DNA of 64,000 nucleotides from Spodoptera frugiperda (lineage: Eukaryota > Arthropoda > Insecta > Lepidoptera > Noctuidae): assembly GCF_023101765.2 (NCBI RefSeq), contig NC_064220.1:3038001-3102000 (forward strand), in the 5' to 3' direction. Position 1 is the stretch's first letter. Each line of letters starts with the position of its first letter. Of this stretch, positions 55,738-64,000 are shown one piece after another. The notes beneath the pieces are model-generated. The model was not told the DNA's origin. It saw only the letters and a list, made by a program, of their open reading frames with translations, and ran no database searches. Position numbers and translations under genes: made by a program.

Positions 55738-55914
55738 GTTGGTTTCTCCGAAATAAAATTTTGTTTTGACCATTTTAGTGTTCTTTATAACCGATTTTTT
55801 TCAGTAAATTCGGTATTTATTTTTGCATAATATATATTTTTTAAAATTTAAAAATGGAATGTTTGAATGATACCTAACTCCCAGAAAAAATGGCAGGTGA
55901 TAAAAAACAGGCGG
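55738..55914 (-). repeat. Dispersed repeat family M, copy 2
   Basis: It has CTCCGAAATAAAATTTTGTT, GACCATTTTAGTGTTCTTTA, TGGAATGTTTGAATGATACC and GGTGATAAAAAACAGGCGG. The last two words also occur in the tandem pair at 40.84-41.06 kb. Confidence 0.65.
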
Positions 55915-56715
55915 CATATTTTAATGTTTGTTTAAACGATTAAATTGTTCGAATATTCGTGTCACTAGTGGCGTTGTTATTGCCAATCCTCATTCAGAGA
56001 ATTCTAGAAATTAATTTAAAATAATCCAGCTATTTTTAAAACTACGTATAATCCTCATTTCCAATTTAAATGAAAATTCCAAAAAATAATTTCTGACAAA
56101 CTAGTCATATTTTTTAAATACATATTTATCTGAAAACATGTTGGTGTCACAAGTACCCATGTTCGAATAATTATGATAAAAGTATGATGCTTGACTTACT
56201 AGCAACAAACCTCGGTTAACGTCATTATTTCATGGAACAAATTCCAGCAAATGGAGCAATCTAAAAAAAAAATGGTTTAAAATTAAGTGTTGAAGTGTAA
56301 ATGTTGAAATTTTCCAAGAAAAAATATTTGGTTTCTTTATTAGACACACAAATCATGACAACGTAACATGTACAACTACACATAATTCCTACTTTGCTGT
56401 AAGCTAAGTCTAGGTAGTAACTAAGGCTAGGTTTTATGGAACTACTTGCAAGTAGTTTCGTAAGCTATACACTAAGTACTTAGATAATGGGATGAGCGGG
56501 TTTAGGCTAAGTTTTTGATGATATAGAGTGATCTACTTAGCTTAGCGCTAGTCATTAATGAGCTATACTGAGTTTAATTAATGTACTCATTAATGTATAA
56601 TAATCTTGAGTTTAACATAATGTAAATTGCTTATATAGGTACATAGAATAATTATGTTATGTAGTTTGTTAGTCATAACTAGATTGTGCATATAATTGTG
56701 TATTCTAGAAGTTAG
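55915..56715. other. Non-coding interval
   Basis: Around 56,400-56,570 GCTAAG/CTTAGC-type words recur in both orientations, perhaps an eroded foldback. No firm call. Confidence 0.35.
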
Positions 56716-56975
56716 CCTATAAGTGGCCACTGCTGATTAAAGGCCTCTTCTCACACGGAGAAGGTCTGAGAATTAATCACCACGCTTGCTTAATGCGGGT
56801 TGGTGATTTCAAACTTATGATTCGAAATTATAAGCTCAGGTTTCCTCACGATATTGTTTCCTTTCACCGTTTGTCAGTGGCGTCTAAATAATCTTAGAAA
56901 GAAAATATAACTCGGAAAAACATTGATACTTGTAGTTGGTAGGTTTCAAACTGCGCGGTCTTATGTATGTGAAAC
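56716..56975 (-). mobile_element. SINE family F, copy 3
   Basis: It begins at GGCCACTGCTGATTAAAGGC and contains TTAATGCGGGTTGGTGATTT and CCTTTCACCGTTTGTCAGTG. The B box is mutated (TTTCAAACTGCGC) and the extreme head is lost. Confidence 0.75.
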
Positions 56976-57136
56976 AGGCAGATTTGTAAGTGCAATTATG
57001 CCTGATTATTCAAAAATATGTTATGAAAATTACACACAATATTACTAACCACCAAGCTTTTTGTTTATTTTTTTATTTTAAAGGCATAATCTCACGAAAT
57101 GAAGTGAGTAATAATATCAGATTTGGATATTTTTTT

Positions 57137-57262
57137 TATGAAATATGTGGCAAACGAGCAGACGAGTCACCTGATGATAAGCGATCTGCGCCGCCCATGG
57201 ACACCCGCAACACCAGAGGAGTCACAGGTGCGTTGCCGGCCTTTTAAAAAGGAGTATGCTCT
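57137..57262 (-). mobile_element. Retroposon family D, copy 5
   Basis: It is the reverse complement of the module, from TTTATGAAATATGTGGCAAACG to GGCCTTTTAAAAAGGAGTAT. Confidence 0.8.
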
Positions 57263-57615
57263 TAATGTTAATGATGCTATTGACAATGTACAGAACAAAG
57301 CTGCATGCAAAGCTAACACACATAGAAACCCTTTCAGGTAAATAAAATTGATCATCACGGTTCTAAGGAAACTGGAATGTCCTCACTTGAGTACAGATGA
57401 ACTGATACGTCAGTGATTTAGATAACTGGGCCTACACACCGCGTGTTTTATTGCCAGCCATAAAATTGGATCTCCAACGAGAGCGACAGATCGATGTCTT
57501 GATTATCTGTAATCTTTTATAGCTGTTCAACATGAGGAGCTTTGTAATGGTTTGGAATGTGTTTTTATGATATTTGGAACTTATTTCCAGAAAATATTCT
57601 CCGTACATTATAGCA
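57263..57615. other. Non-coding interval
   Basis: No supported feature. Confidence 0.4.
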
Positions 57616-57800
57616 ATCGTGGTGACTTGGAGGTTTGAAATGCCGGCTTCTCATGCCTAAAGGTTCGAAACCTACCAACAGCAAAGTATCAATATAAGTT
57701 TTTCCGAGTTCCGAGTTACATATATGTACTTTCTAAGATTGTTCTGACACCACTGACTAATGGTGAAGGAAAACATCGCAAGGAAACCTAGGCTTATAAT
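57616..57800 (+). mobile_element. SINE family F, copy 4 (3'-truncated)
   Basis: It has the head GTGGTGACTTGGAGGTTTGA and GGTTCGAAACCTACCAACAG (good B box), then the body to GAAACCTAGGCTTATAA, where it stops. Confidence 0.75.
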
Positions 57801-58268
57801 GTATGGATGACATAATATATTTCTTAATTTTAAAAATATATTGTAACATTGTATACTTAACACACACACACACCTCTGCTTATTCTTCATAGCAAACTAA
57901 AATGCAAAACATACCGATATGCCCCATACTGATGATGATGTACCTACAAACCCTGACTAGGTATGGTATGGTTACTGTATGGTCCATTAATTGTATTCAT
58001 AGAATATCGAACACTGAATATAGACATTCATTTGTTTCCACATGGTTGAGAAGTCGACTTTCCTTGACTGGAAAATGGGTGAGCAAAGCCAAAACATTAC
58101 GTAAACACAAAATATCTAAATATATCCGTATATTCTGCGGCTTATTTGCTTTACACACAATATCATTCTTAACGCATCAACTGAGCCCTACTTAGGATTT
58201 TTTATGCATATTCAAAATTCGGTACAAAGGAAAATCGACTTTCAGTCTTTGGTGTAACGGTTCATAGT
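57801..58268. other. Non-coding interval
   Basis: It contains a short (AC)n run near 57,860. No supported feature otherwise. Confidence 0.4.
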
Positions 58269-58274
58269 TTTATT
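58269..58274 (-). promoter_or_regulatory. Possible poly(A) signal
   Basis: AATAAA on the minus strand overlaps the stop codon of the candidate exon. This hexamer is common in AT-rich DNA, so it supports the exon only in combination. Confidence 0.25.
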
Positions 58275-58648
58275 GGAAGCTGCCAGCATTCTGAGGCAGC
58301 GGTGATAAATGGATTTTTTCTGGTGAAAGCGAAATTTTGTTTCGTGTCCTTGCATCGTTAGCTAAGATTTGGGCCCGAACGATTTCTCCAACATCAGTCT
58401 TGGACCTTCGACGGGACAGTTGAGAGCTTCTGTCAATAATATCGGTTATTGTCACAGTAGTATTGATATTGACACAAGGATTGTGAGGTTTTGGGAACGA
58501 AATAGGATACAGATTGTTGACGTAACGGAGGAAACAAAAATTGAAAAAAATATTGCCAAGAAGTTTTCCATTTATTTTCGATTGATGTTGTGACGTTGGG
58601 GCTTGAAACTGTTTAAATACAAGCGAAAAATATTCAACTGTTATTCTA
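58270..58648 (-). CDS. Candidate terminal coding exon, unknown protein
   Basis: On the minus strand, CCATCCCTGTTTTTCAG is a strong splice acceptor. Immediately after it a frame runs open for 125 codons to TAA at 58,270-58,272. It starts RITVEYFSLVFKQFQAPTSQ, passes VNNLYPISFPKPHNPCVNIN, then IIDRSSQLSRRRSKTDVGEI and VRAQILANDARTR, and ends in a Ser/Pro-rich SLSPEKIHLSPLPQNAGSFQ. The second half is basic and hydrophilic, without membrane segments, and less AT-rich than the surroundings, as expected for an exon. AATAAA overlaps the stop. I recognise no family. Upstream exons would lie at higher coordinates but none is evident. An ATG at 58,571 lies in another frame that stops after 40 codons. 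A frame of this length is expected roughly once by chance in such DNA, so the splice site, composition and poly(A) signal carry the case. Confidence 0.35.
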
Positions 58649-59839
58649 CTGAAAAACAGGGATGGAATTCATCTTTTCCACGTATTTGTCGTCAGTTTTT
58701 GCTATGCAATTGTATACGGTATTTAATTATTAGGTATACTTTTTACCTTTAAAAATAAGTGTGATATTATAACGATGTCGTGACTCATCATTATGTTAAC
58801 AAAATGTTCGTTGTTAATACGCAAAATATGTATAAAGCTATTATTAAAAATCACCGTCATCATTTTCATAATATATCTATCAGTATTAAATTTAACAAAA
58901 GCCATCATGACCCACATTACTGCTAGTGACACACAACGACCCTTGGGACATTTTTCACCAAAATTTCAGTGAAATTACAATAGTCTGTGTCGATAAAAGC
59001 CTTACAAATAACTGTAGTGAAAGGCTCTAGTAGACATATTTTTAATATCTTGCTTTGTATTGAAATACGTTTGATATTGCCCTTGAACTGACTCATGAAG
59101 AATGATGACGCGAATTGTCATAATTCCATAATCTCAGACTCTATGCTACATCGAATAATCTGAAAGAAAGAAAACAGTTTATTTTCACTGTTGTAAAATA
59201 TTGCAGGCAAAACAAGACAATAATTAAAAAAATACATAAATAATTAACAAGGCGCAAAAAGGCCAGTGCTTAGCTAAAATGCCGCTTCTTTCAGCACTAG
59301 TCATCCAATAAAATGATGCAATAGAAACAAATGTTTTTTTTTTCAGAAAATAAAACTTCATATTGCAATTTCCACATAAATCCGTTTAAAAATTTTCAGA
59401 TAACTTATTCATTCTAAAACTTCCATGTTTATACTTGGAGTATTTTTAATTCAAACAAGATATTCGTGGAGTCTCAATAAAAAACCTCGGTCGTATATTT
59501 TATAATGTCGAGCGACGTCTGTTACACAACTTTGACAAGTTACAAATTGTTGTTTCGAAATATTATTACAATGATAATAGCAAAATACTTGACAGAATTT
59601 ACAAAGATTTATGAAATTTCTTTGAACATGCTATTTTCTTTAGTTTTATATGACCAAAGTTTTGTATGTATGTTATGGAAAAAACCTCATAAAGAATGCA
59701 GCTTAGTTTTAGACATATACAAATCAAACTCACTTGACGTATTTATTGCCTGTGTCTTGAAACTTCTTCATCTTACATAGGACGATTACAATAACTACAC
59801 AAACTGTGGTAGTAATTTCAAGTAAATTTTTTTTTTAAT
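58649..59839. other. AT-rich non-coding interval
   Basis: No upstream exon of the candidate gene is visible. A 91-codon plus-strand frame at 59,505-59,780 is AT-rich and unconvincing. Confidence 0.4.
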
Positions 59840-60030
59840 CGTTGCCCCACCCTTACGTTTTCTCCTGTGTCGTGGGTGCGTTTACAAACATACAAGTTCA
59901 CATACACATAACACCCAGACTCGAAACAACAATTTGTGGATCATACAAAGAGCTGCTCCGTGCAAAAATCGAACCCGCTACTCGTTGCGGGCCAGGCGAT
60001 TAGCCAGCCACCGCGCCAACCATGCAGTCA
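59840..60030 (-). mobile_element. SINE family A, copy 8 (full length)
   Basis: It extends from GTTGCCCCACCCTTACG to CGCGCCAACCATGCAGTCA. The B box survives (RC of AAATCGAACCCGC), while the bases flanking it are mutated. Confidence 0.85.
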
Positions 60031-60435
60031 ATTACAAGACTAAAAACTGGTCTAACCAAGCACCATTTCCTATTCATACATATAAAGTTTTACAGTTAGT
60101 AGAATACGTTCACTATTTTCAGAATTGTCGACTAAAAACGTGTGTTTCCCATCTCTAGAGGAGGCCTAACAGATTTATTGAGTTGTCCCACGCTGGTACT
60201 TGTTACCTGTAGAGGAGAAATTTTCCACTCCGCCAGCCTTTGTGGGGAAACCCTGAATGAAAGTATTGTACTCGGCACATTGAGGGGTCGGACCTCACAG
60301 GTGCGGTCAGACATCGTCTTTTATGGTACTTTATGTAATGTATTGGAATTATTATATGAGGTTTTTTTTGTGACTGAAGATATAAACATTATTGTTGTAT
60401 TTAGTTTCTCTAATTAAGTACACGACTTCGATTTA
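60031..60435. other. Non-coding interval with an open GC-richer block
   Basis: Positions 60,142-60,314 are open on both strands and GC-richer (TGTAGAGGAGAAATTTTCCA, GCACATTGAGGGGTCGGACC). I recognise neither translation. Confidence 0.3.
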
Positions 60436-60541
60436 ACGGGGCTTCGGCTCGAAAAGTAGTAGACAGTAAGAGTCTGATACTTCCTCTCGCCTCGCCCAAG
60501 ACGGGAGAAGAAATTGGATGATTTCGCCCCCTTAAAAAAAA
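60436..60541 (+). mobile_element. Retroposon family B, copy 9 (5'-truncated)
   Basis: It starts at ACGGGGCTTCGGCTCGAAAA, then AGTAAGAGTCTGATACTTCC, GACGGGAGAAGAAATTGGAT and a terminal A run. Confidence 0.75.
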
Positions 60542-61647
60542 GAACACGATGCTACTCTTGTTTTGTTTACTGACTACACACCAACCCCGCTAGCACAATT
60601 TATACTCTTAAAACTCAATCATAAACCGAATAAAGTAAAAATAAAACGTCCAATATATTTCCATGATCGCAAAGCTGACAATTTCGATAAAAATAAACAA
60701 AAATTCCGCTCAAAAGCCAATCTCCGGGTCAGTTATGAATGTTTTAAATGTTTATAACAACTTTTAAAGTTTCAGGGCTCTCGTTCCGTGGCCGTTCTTT
60801 TATTTCATATTCGCATAACTTTGCTGCGACAGTTTAAAAGCTGGAGCGATACGGTAGACGTATGAATGGATAGATAAGACGGGTTCCTGATACGGTTTTA
60901 TGAGGATTATTTATAGTTAAAGGGGTAACCGAATGTTTGTGTTGACGTTGCCTAACGTTATACTCAAAAGGGTAAGTAGAGGTTTAGTATAAGATAGGAT
61001 ATCTACTTTAATCGGTTTAATTTAAATTATACCTACTATAAAGTTCATTATAATGATATAATGGCAGTTATTTTAAGCTTGGCAAAGACTTTGTATCGCC
61101 CCAACCTAATGAGGAAAATACCAGGAAAAAAGTAAGCCAACCATCTTGCTAACTAAGCGAGAAGAAACTGTTATTTTTCAGAGTAAATTCTCGCCATTAT
61201 CCGGCCAGCTCTACTCGTATACTCTCAGCGCTCGTCGCTGCTCCAACTAATAAATCGCTTCTGGTTCCCTTCACACGCTGAGAGCCCCCCACTTCGGTCT
61301 TGTAACCCCATTGGGTCTGTTATGAAGAAGTGGGCAAAGTTTTGGGAACCGGATCAACATTGCGTAAACCATTGATAGCGTAATCTTGTTTTAATTGTTT
61401 GTTAGTTATCGAAGGGATACCCGTTGTGTACAGGATTGTTGTGTACTCCCAGTTCAAGGAAGTTTAGTTTTATGTTCGTACTTCCAGCTTGAGATGGTTG
61501 TGTCGGATAATATTTGTTTAATGGAAACTGTACAACGTACATAAGTACAGCTTCTACTGAGTTATCCCAGCGTTTAGACTGTTCTGCGCTATTAGTGATT
61601 GCATCGAAAGAATTAATTATATTGATATTTTTTTGTTATTATGTAAA
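60542..61647. other. Non-coding interval
   Basis: A GC-richer block at 61,190-61,320 (CCGGCCAGCTCTACTCG, CTCAGCGCTCGTCGCTGC) is not repeated here and has no persuasive frame. The rest is AT-rich. Confidence 0.35.
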
Positions 61648-61770
61648 ACGTTGCCCCACACTAGGATTTTCTCCTGTGTCGTGGGTGCGTTTAGAAATAT
61701 ACAAGTTCACATACACAAGACACCCAGACCCGAAACAACAATTTATGGATGGCACAAAAAGTTGCTCCGT
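61648..61770 (-). mobile_element. SINE family A, copy 9 (head missing)
   Basis: The body from ACGTTGCCCCACACTAGG to GTTGCTCCGT is intact, but the tRNA-like head with both boxes is absent. Confidence 0.85.
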
Positions 61771-61811
61771 ATGAATTACAATACATTTTTGTACTTGTTG
61801 TTGTAAATGTT

Positions 61812-62048
61812 GACTGCCTCGTTGGTCGAGTGGTCTGAAGTGGATGTTGGAAGAAATCTCGAGTTTGATTCCCGGATTCGGTTATCGGGCAAAGTATTAT
61901 TGGGCTTATATGGTGAGCGATATGCTCCCTCTTATTCCATGGAACTTATAACACAAATGGTGAAAAGTAGGTCAGACATTGTATAGCAGCATTTCGTGCC
62001 ATAATGTGCACCGCTGCCTACCCCTTCGGGGATAAAAGGCGTGACGTT
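61812..62048 (+). mobile_element. SINE family E, copy 5 (best boxes)
   Basis: The head GACTGCCTCGTTGGTCGAGT has a canonical TGGTCGAGTGG A box. CTCGAGTTTGATTCCCGG is a near-canonical B box. The body and the CCCCTTCGGGGATAAAAGGC tail are intact. It is the most complete family E member here. Confidence 0.9.
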
Positions 62049-62515
62049 GTTGTCATTTTTTGTAAACTTGTACAGTGTATTGCTTCATAATTAAGCTGTA
62101 TCAATAAAACCGATAGTTCTGGCTACAATTACAACTGAAAACAATTGATTACAAACCAAATATCCGAGTTGCAATATATTCCAATGAATCGAGCATCAAT
62201 CGTGTTTATCAATGTCCACGTATCGTAGGGATGTCATTAACCATAAATTATAACGTTTGATTGATTTCATAGCCGACTGATTCGGTTATACGAGAATCAA
62301 TTACGAAATAGTAATGTGGATAATGCAATATTGTTTTAATGGAGCTATTATGTTAAGAACCACGTTTCGTTAGTTTATTCCTCGGTTTAATTTTGAATAT
62401 TGATTGAATAGACTCCTGGCGTTAGTAAGGTTTCAGATCAATAAAAAGTGAGATTTTTAATTTTTTGTTAACTGGTTCAAAGGTGCGCTTTAGAAGAGCG
62501 GATCAGGTACCAATA
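62049..62515. other. AT-rich non-coding interval
   Basis: No supported feature. Confidence 0.45.
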
Positions 62516-62643
62516 GCGTACTCCTTTTTAAAAGGCCGGCAACGCTCCTGTGTCGCCTCTGGCGTTGGGGTGTCCATGCGCGGTGCTGATCGCTTACAAT
62601 CAGGTGACCCGTCTGCTCTTTTGTGTCCCCCTATTCCATAAAA
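62516..62643 (+). mobile_element. Retroposon family D, copy 6
   Basis: It runs from TAGCGTACTCCTTTTTAAAA through TGTCGCCTCTGGCGTTGGGG to CCTATTCCATAAAA. Confidence 0.8.
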
Positions 62644-62811
62644 CTTAAAAGTGTTTGTAAAAGTATGGCGTCTAGATATCGTTGTTAGGTATTATCAATT
62701 GATAAATGATATCATCATTAAAAATACGAGTATTAAAAGGACAAGAGGCATCTCTATGCCTATGTATTAGATTGTGCCTCTGAAAACAATCTTAATAGAA
62801 CTCTGGAAAAA

Positions 62812-62906
62812 GTCAAATGTCAATAGCATTTATTTCAATATAATCCTGAGGCTAACTTTGGGGGAAACGTCACTTTGAATTGTCCGTCTCTGTCTGTCAG
62901 TGAATT
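62812..62906 (-). mobile_element. LINE 3' end, family H, copy 4 (diverged)
   Basis: AGCATTTATTTCAATATAAT, GAAACGTCACTTTGAATTGT and CTCTGTCTGTCAGTGAA are in family H order. The tail repeat is degenerate. Confidence 0.65.
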
Positions 62907-62910
62907 TTAC

Positions 62911-62965
62911 GGTAGCACAATCGCGAACAAATAACGCATTTTGTTTTATTTCTGTCCAGTGTTAC
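62911..62965 (+). repeat. 55-bp direct repeat, unit 1
   Basis: GGTAGCACAATCGCGAACAA... to TTTCTGTCCAGTGTTAC is repeated at 63,663-63,717 with a single mismatch. A second shared word (GATTCACCATTAATA) follows each copy at different distances. Confidence 0.9.
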
Positions 62966-63367
62966 CAGTCAAGTTGAAACAAGCAATTTCGAAAGATTCA
63001 CCATTAATACCTTAGATACTATTGCTAAGAATTTTGAACTTAGTCACGCGTAGACTTCGTGCTAAGCTTACGTACCGAGGCAGTCAATGACATTGTAAGT
63101 GATATTACATCTATCAACCCGTTCACTAATATTGTGCGTCACACAGGAATGCCACGCAACATTGGCGATGCCATTATATCGATGCTATTATCGTAAATCG
63201 AAATTACCATTATAAGTTGGTACAACACATAAAAGTTAAGTGGAAAGACGTCGTTAACTATGGCGTGAATAGTTGGAATAAATGTAATAAACTGTTGAGA
63301 GCGTATGGGGTTTCATGGAAAAATATTGAAGTTATAATTTTATAGTTTCATTAAAAGAAATTGAGAC
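62966..63367. other. Non-coding interval
   Basis: AT-rich, with the downstream companion word GATTCACCATTAATACC at about 62,996. No other feature. Confidence 0.4.
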
Positions 63368-63530
63368 TTTTTTTTAAGGGGTGAAAATCATCCAATGACT
63401 TCTCCCGCTTTGGGCGAGGCGAGAGGGAGTGTCAGACTCTTACTGACTAAAAACCACCCCGTTCCTACTCCTGCTTTTCGAGCCAGAGCCCCGCTAAAAC
63501 CCGCTAGGTAGTCCGCAGCTTCGGATCAGA
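63368..63530 (-). mobile_element. Retroposon family B, copy 10
   Basis: The minus strand begins CTGATCCGAAGCTGCGGACT, as in copy 5, keeps every family block and ends in an A run. It is a near full-length copy. Confidence 0.85.
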
Positions 63531-63662
63531 CAAATGTAGACTTAAACCATCATCCTAAAAAACTAATAAAAGTTTTACTGCAAATTCATCTCTCATGTGT
63601 CAAAAAATGACAATCAAATAATTTCCTGACACAGCCCATTGTTCGTATCAACTAACTGGGTC

Positions 63663-63717
63663 GGTAGCACAATCGGGAACAAATAACGCATTTTGTTTTA
63701 TTTCTGTCCAGTGTTAC
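63663..63717 (+). repeat. 55-bp direct repeat, unit 2
   Basis: It matches 62,911-62,965 at 54 of 55 positions. The companion word GATTCACCATTAATATC is at about 63,810. Confidence 0.9.
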
Positions 63718-63836
63718 ATTTTGATACATTGCAGTCAGCCATGTTGGTCAGAAACAAATACAATTTAAAGGACTCATAGATAAAGTCAATGATTTACCAC
63801 GATCCGATAGATTCACCATTAATATCTGTAGAAAGA

Positions 63837-63952
63837 AAAGGGCCGGCTACGCACCTGTGACTCCTCTGGTGTTGCTCTGGGTATCCATGAGTGGCGCTGA
63901 TCGCTTACCATCCGGTGACCCGTCTGCTCGTTTGCGCCCTATGCCATAAAAA
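63837..63952 (+). mobile_element. Retroposon family D, copy 7
   Basis: It runs from AAGGGCCGGCTACGCACCTG through TGGGTATCCATGAGTGGCGC and CATCCGGTGACCCGTCTGCT to CCTATGCCATAAAAA. Confidence 0.8.
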
Positions 63953-64000
63953 CGACGTCCTTTTGTAACAGAAGAGTAACTATTCATAATTTCAATCATG

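Noticed and set aside
58270..58571. Frameshifted small secreted peptide starting at ATG 58,571
   Set aside because: A hydrophobic start and a TATA-like TTTAAATA (58,612-58,619) suggested it, but the longer frame is open without any frameshift back to a good splice acceptor at 58,649, a simpler explanation.
60142..60417. 91-codon plus-strand frame and its minus-strand mirror
   Set aside because: Open on both strands, neither translation recognisable, and the second half is AT-rich, so it is noted only as a GC-richer block.

Overview
The window looks like AT-rich moth nuclear DNA, most likely noctuid-like. The reasons are: many short retroposons of types common in noctuid genomes, several lepidopteran-type LINE reverse transcriptase tails, small Helitrons ending in CTAG, and no bacterial or viral gene organisation. 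It is gene-poor. No complete host gene, rRNA, genuine tRNA or CRISPR array can be supported, and nearly every recognisable coding stretch is a decayed transposon. The species assignment is inference from repeat content.

Repeat layer. Seven short families recur: (A) a tRNA-derived SINE with A and B boxes, 9 copies; (B) a roughly 150-bp non-tRNA retroposon with a poly(A) end and clear target-site duplications, about 11 copies; (C) a roughly 300-bp retroposon and (D) a roughly 120-bp one sharing the same 3' half, 7 copies each; (E) a second tRNA-derived SINE, 5 copies; (F) a third tRNA-like SINE with a (GAT)n tail, 4 copies plus a scrap; (H) a LINE 3' end with a (TTTGAC)n tail, 4 copies. LINE C-terminal relics lie near 0.8, 2.8, 6.1, 13, 23.8, 25.5, 28, 30.6 and 39 kb. 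DNA transposons are represented by three Helitrons, two copies of a MITE carrying a 13-bp minisatellite, another GC-rich MITE, several foldback elements and one structurally clear pogo-like element.

Most notable regions. (1) 45,588-46,876: a TA-flanked element with inverted ends, six exact copies of a 12-bp motif, consensus splice sites and a 35-codon relic resembling the N-terminal DNA-binding part of a pogo-type transposase. (2) 11,991-12,334: a nearly perfect hairpin with 142-bp arms. (3) 15,274-15,846 minus: a 191-codon frame with two internal stops, a candidate decayed gene. (4) 58,270-58,648 minus: a 125-codon open frame behind a good splice acceptor and ending on a poly(A) signal, the best candidate for a host terminal exon. 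(5) 38,378-38,465: a GC-rich coding-like start cut by a Helitron.

The remaining sequence is AT-rich, apparently single-copy and non-coding, with a few GC-richer blocks that could be regulatory. It reads as intergenic or large-intron DNA shaped by repeated nested insertion. There is no operon-like cooperation between genes.
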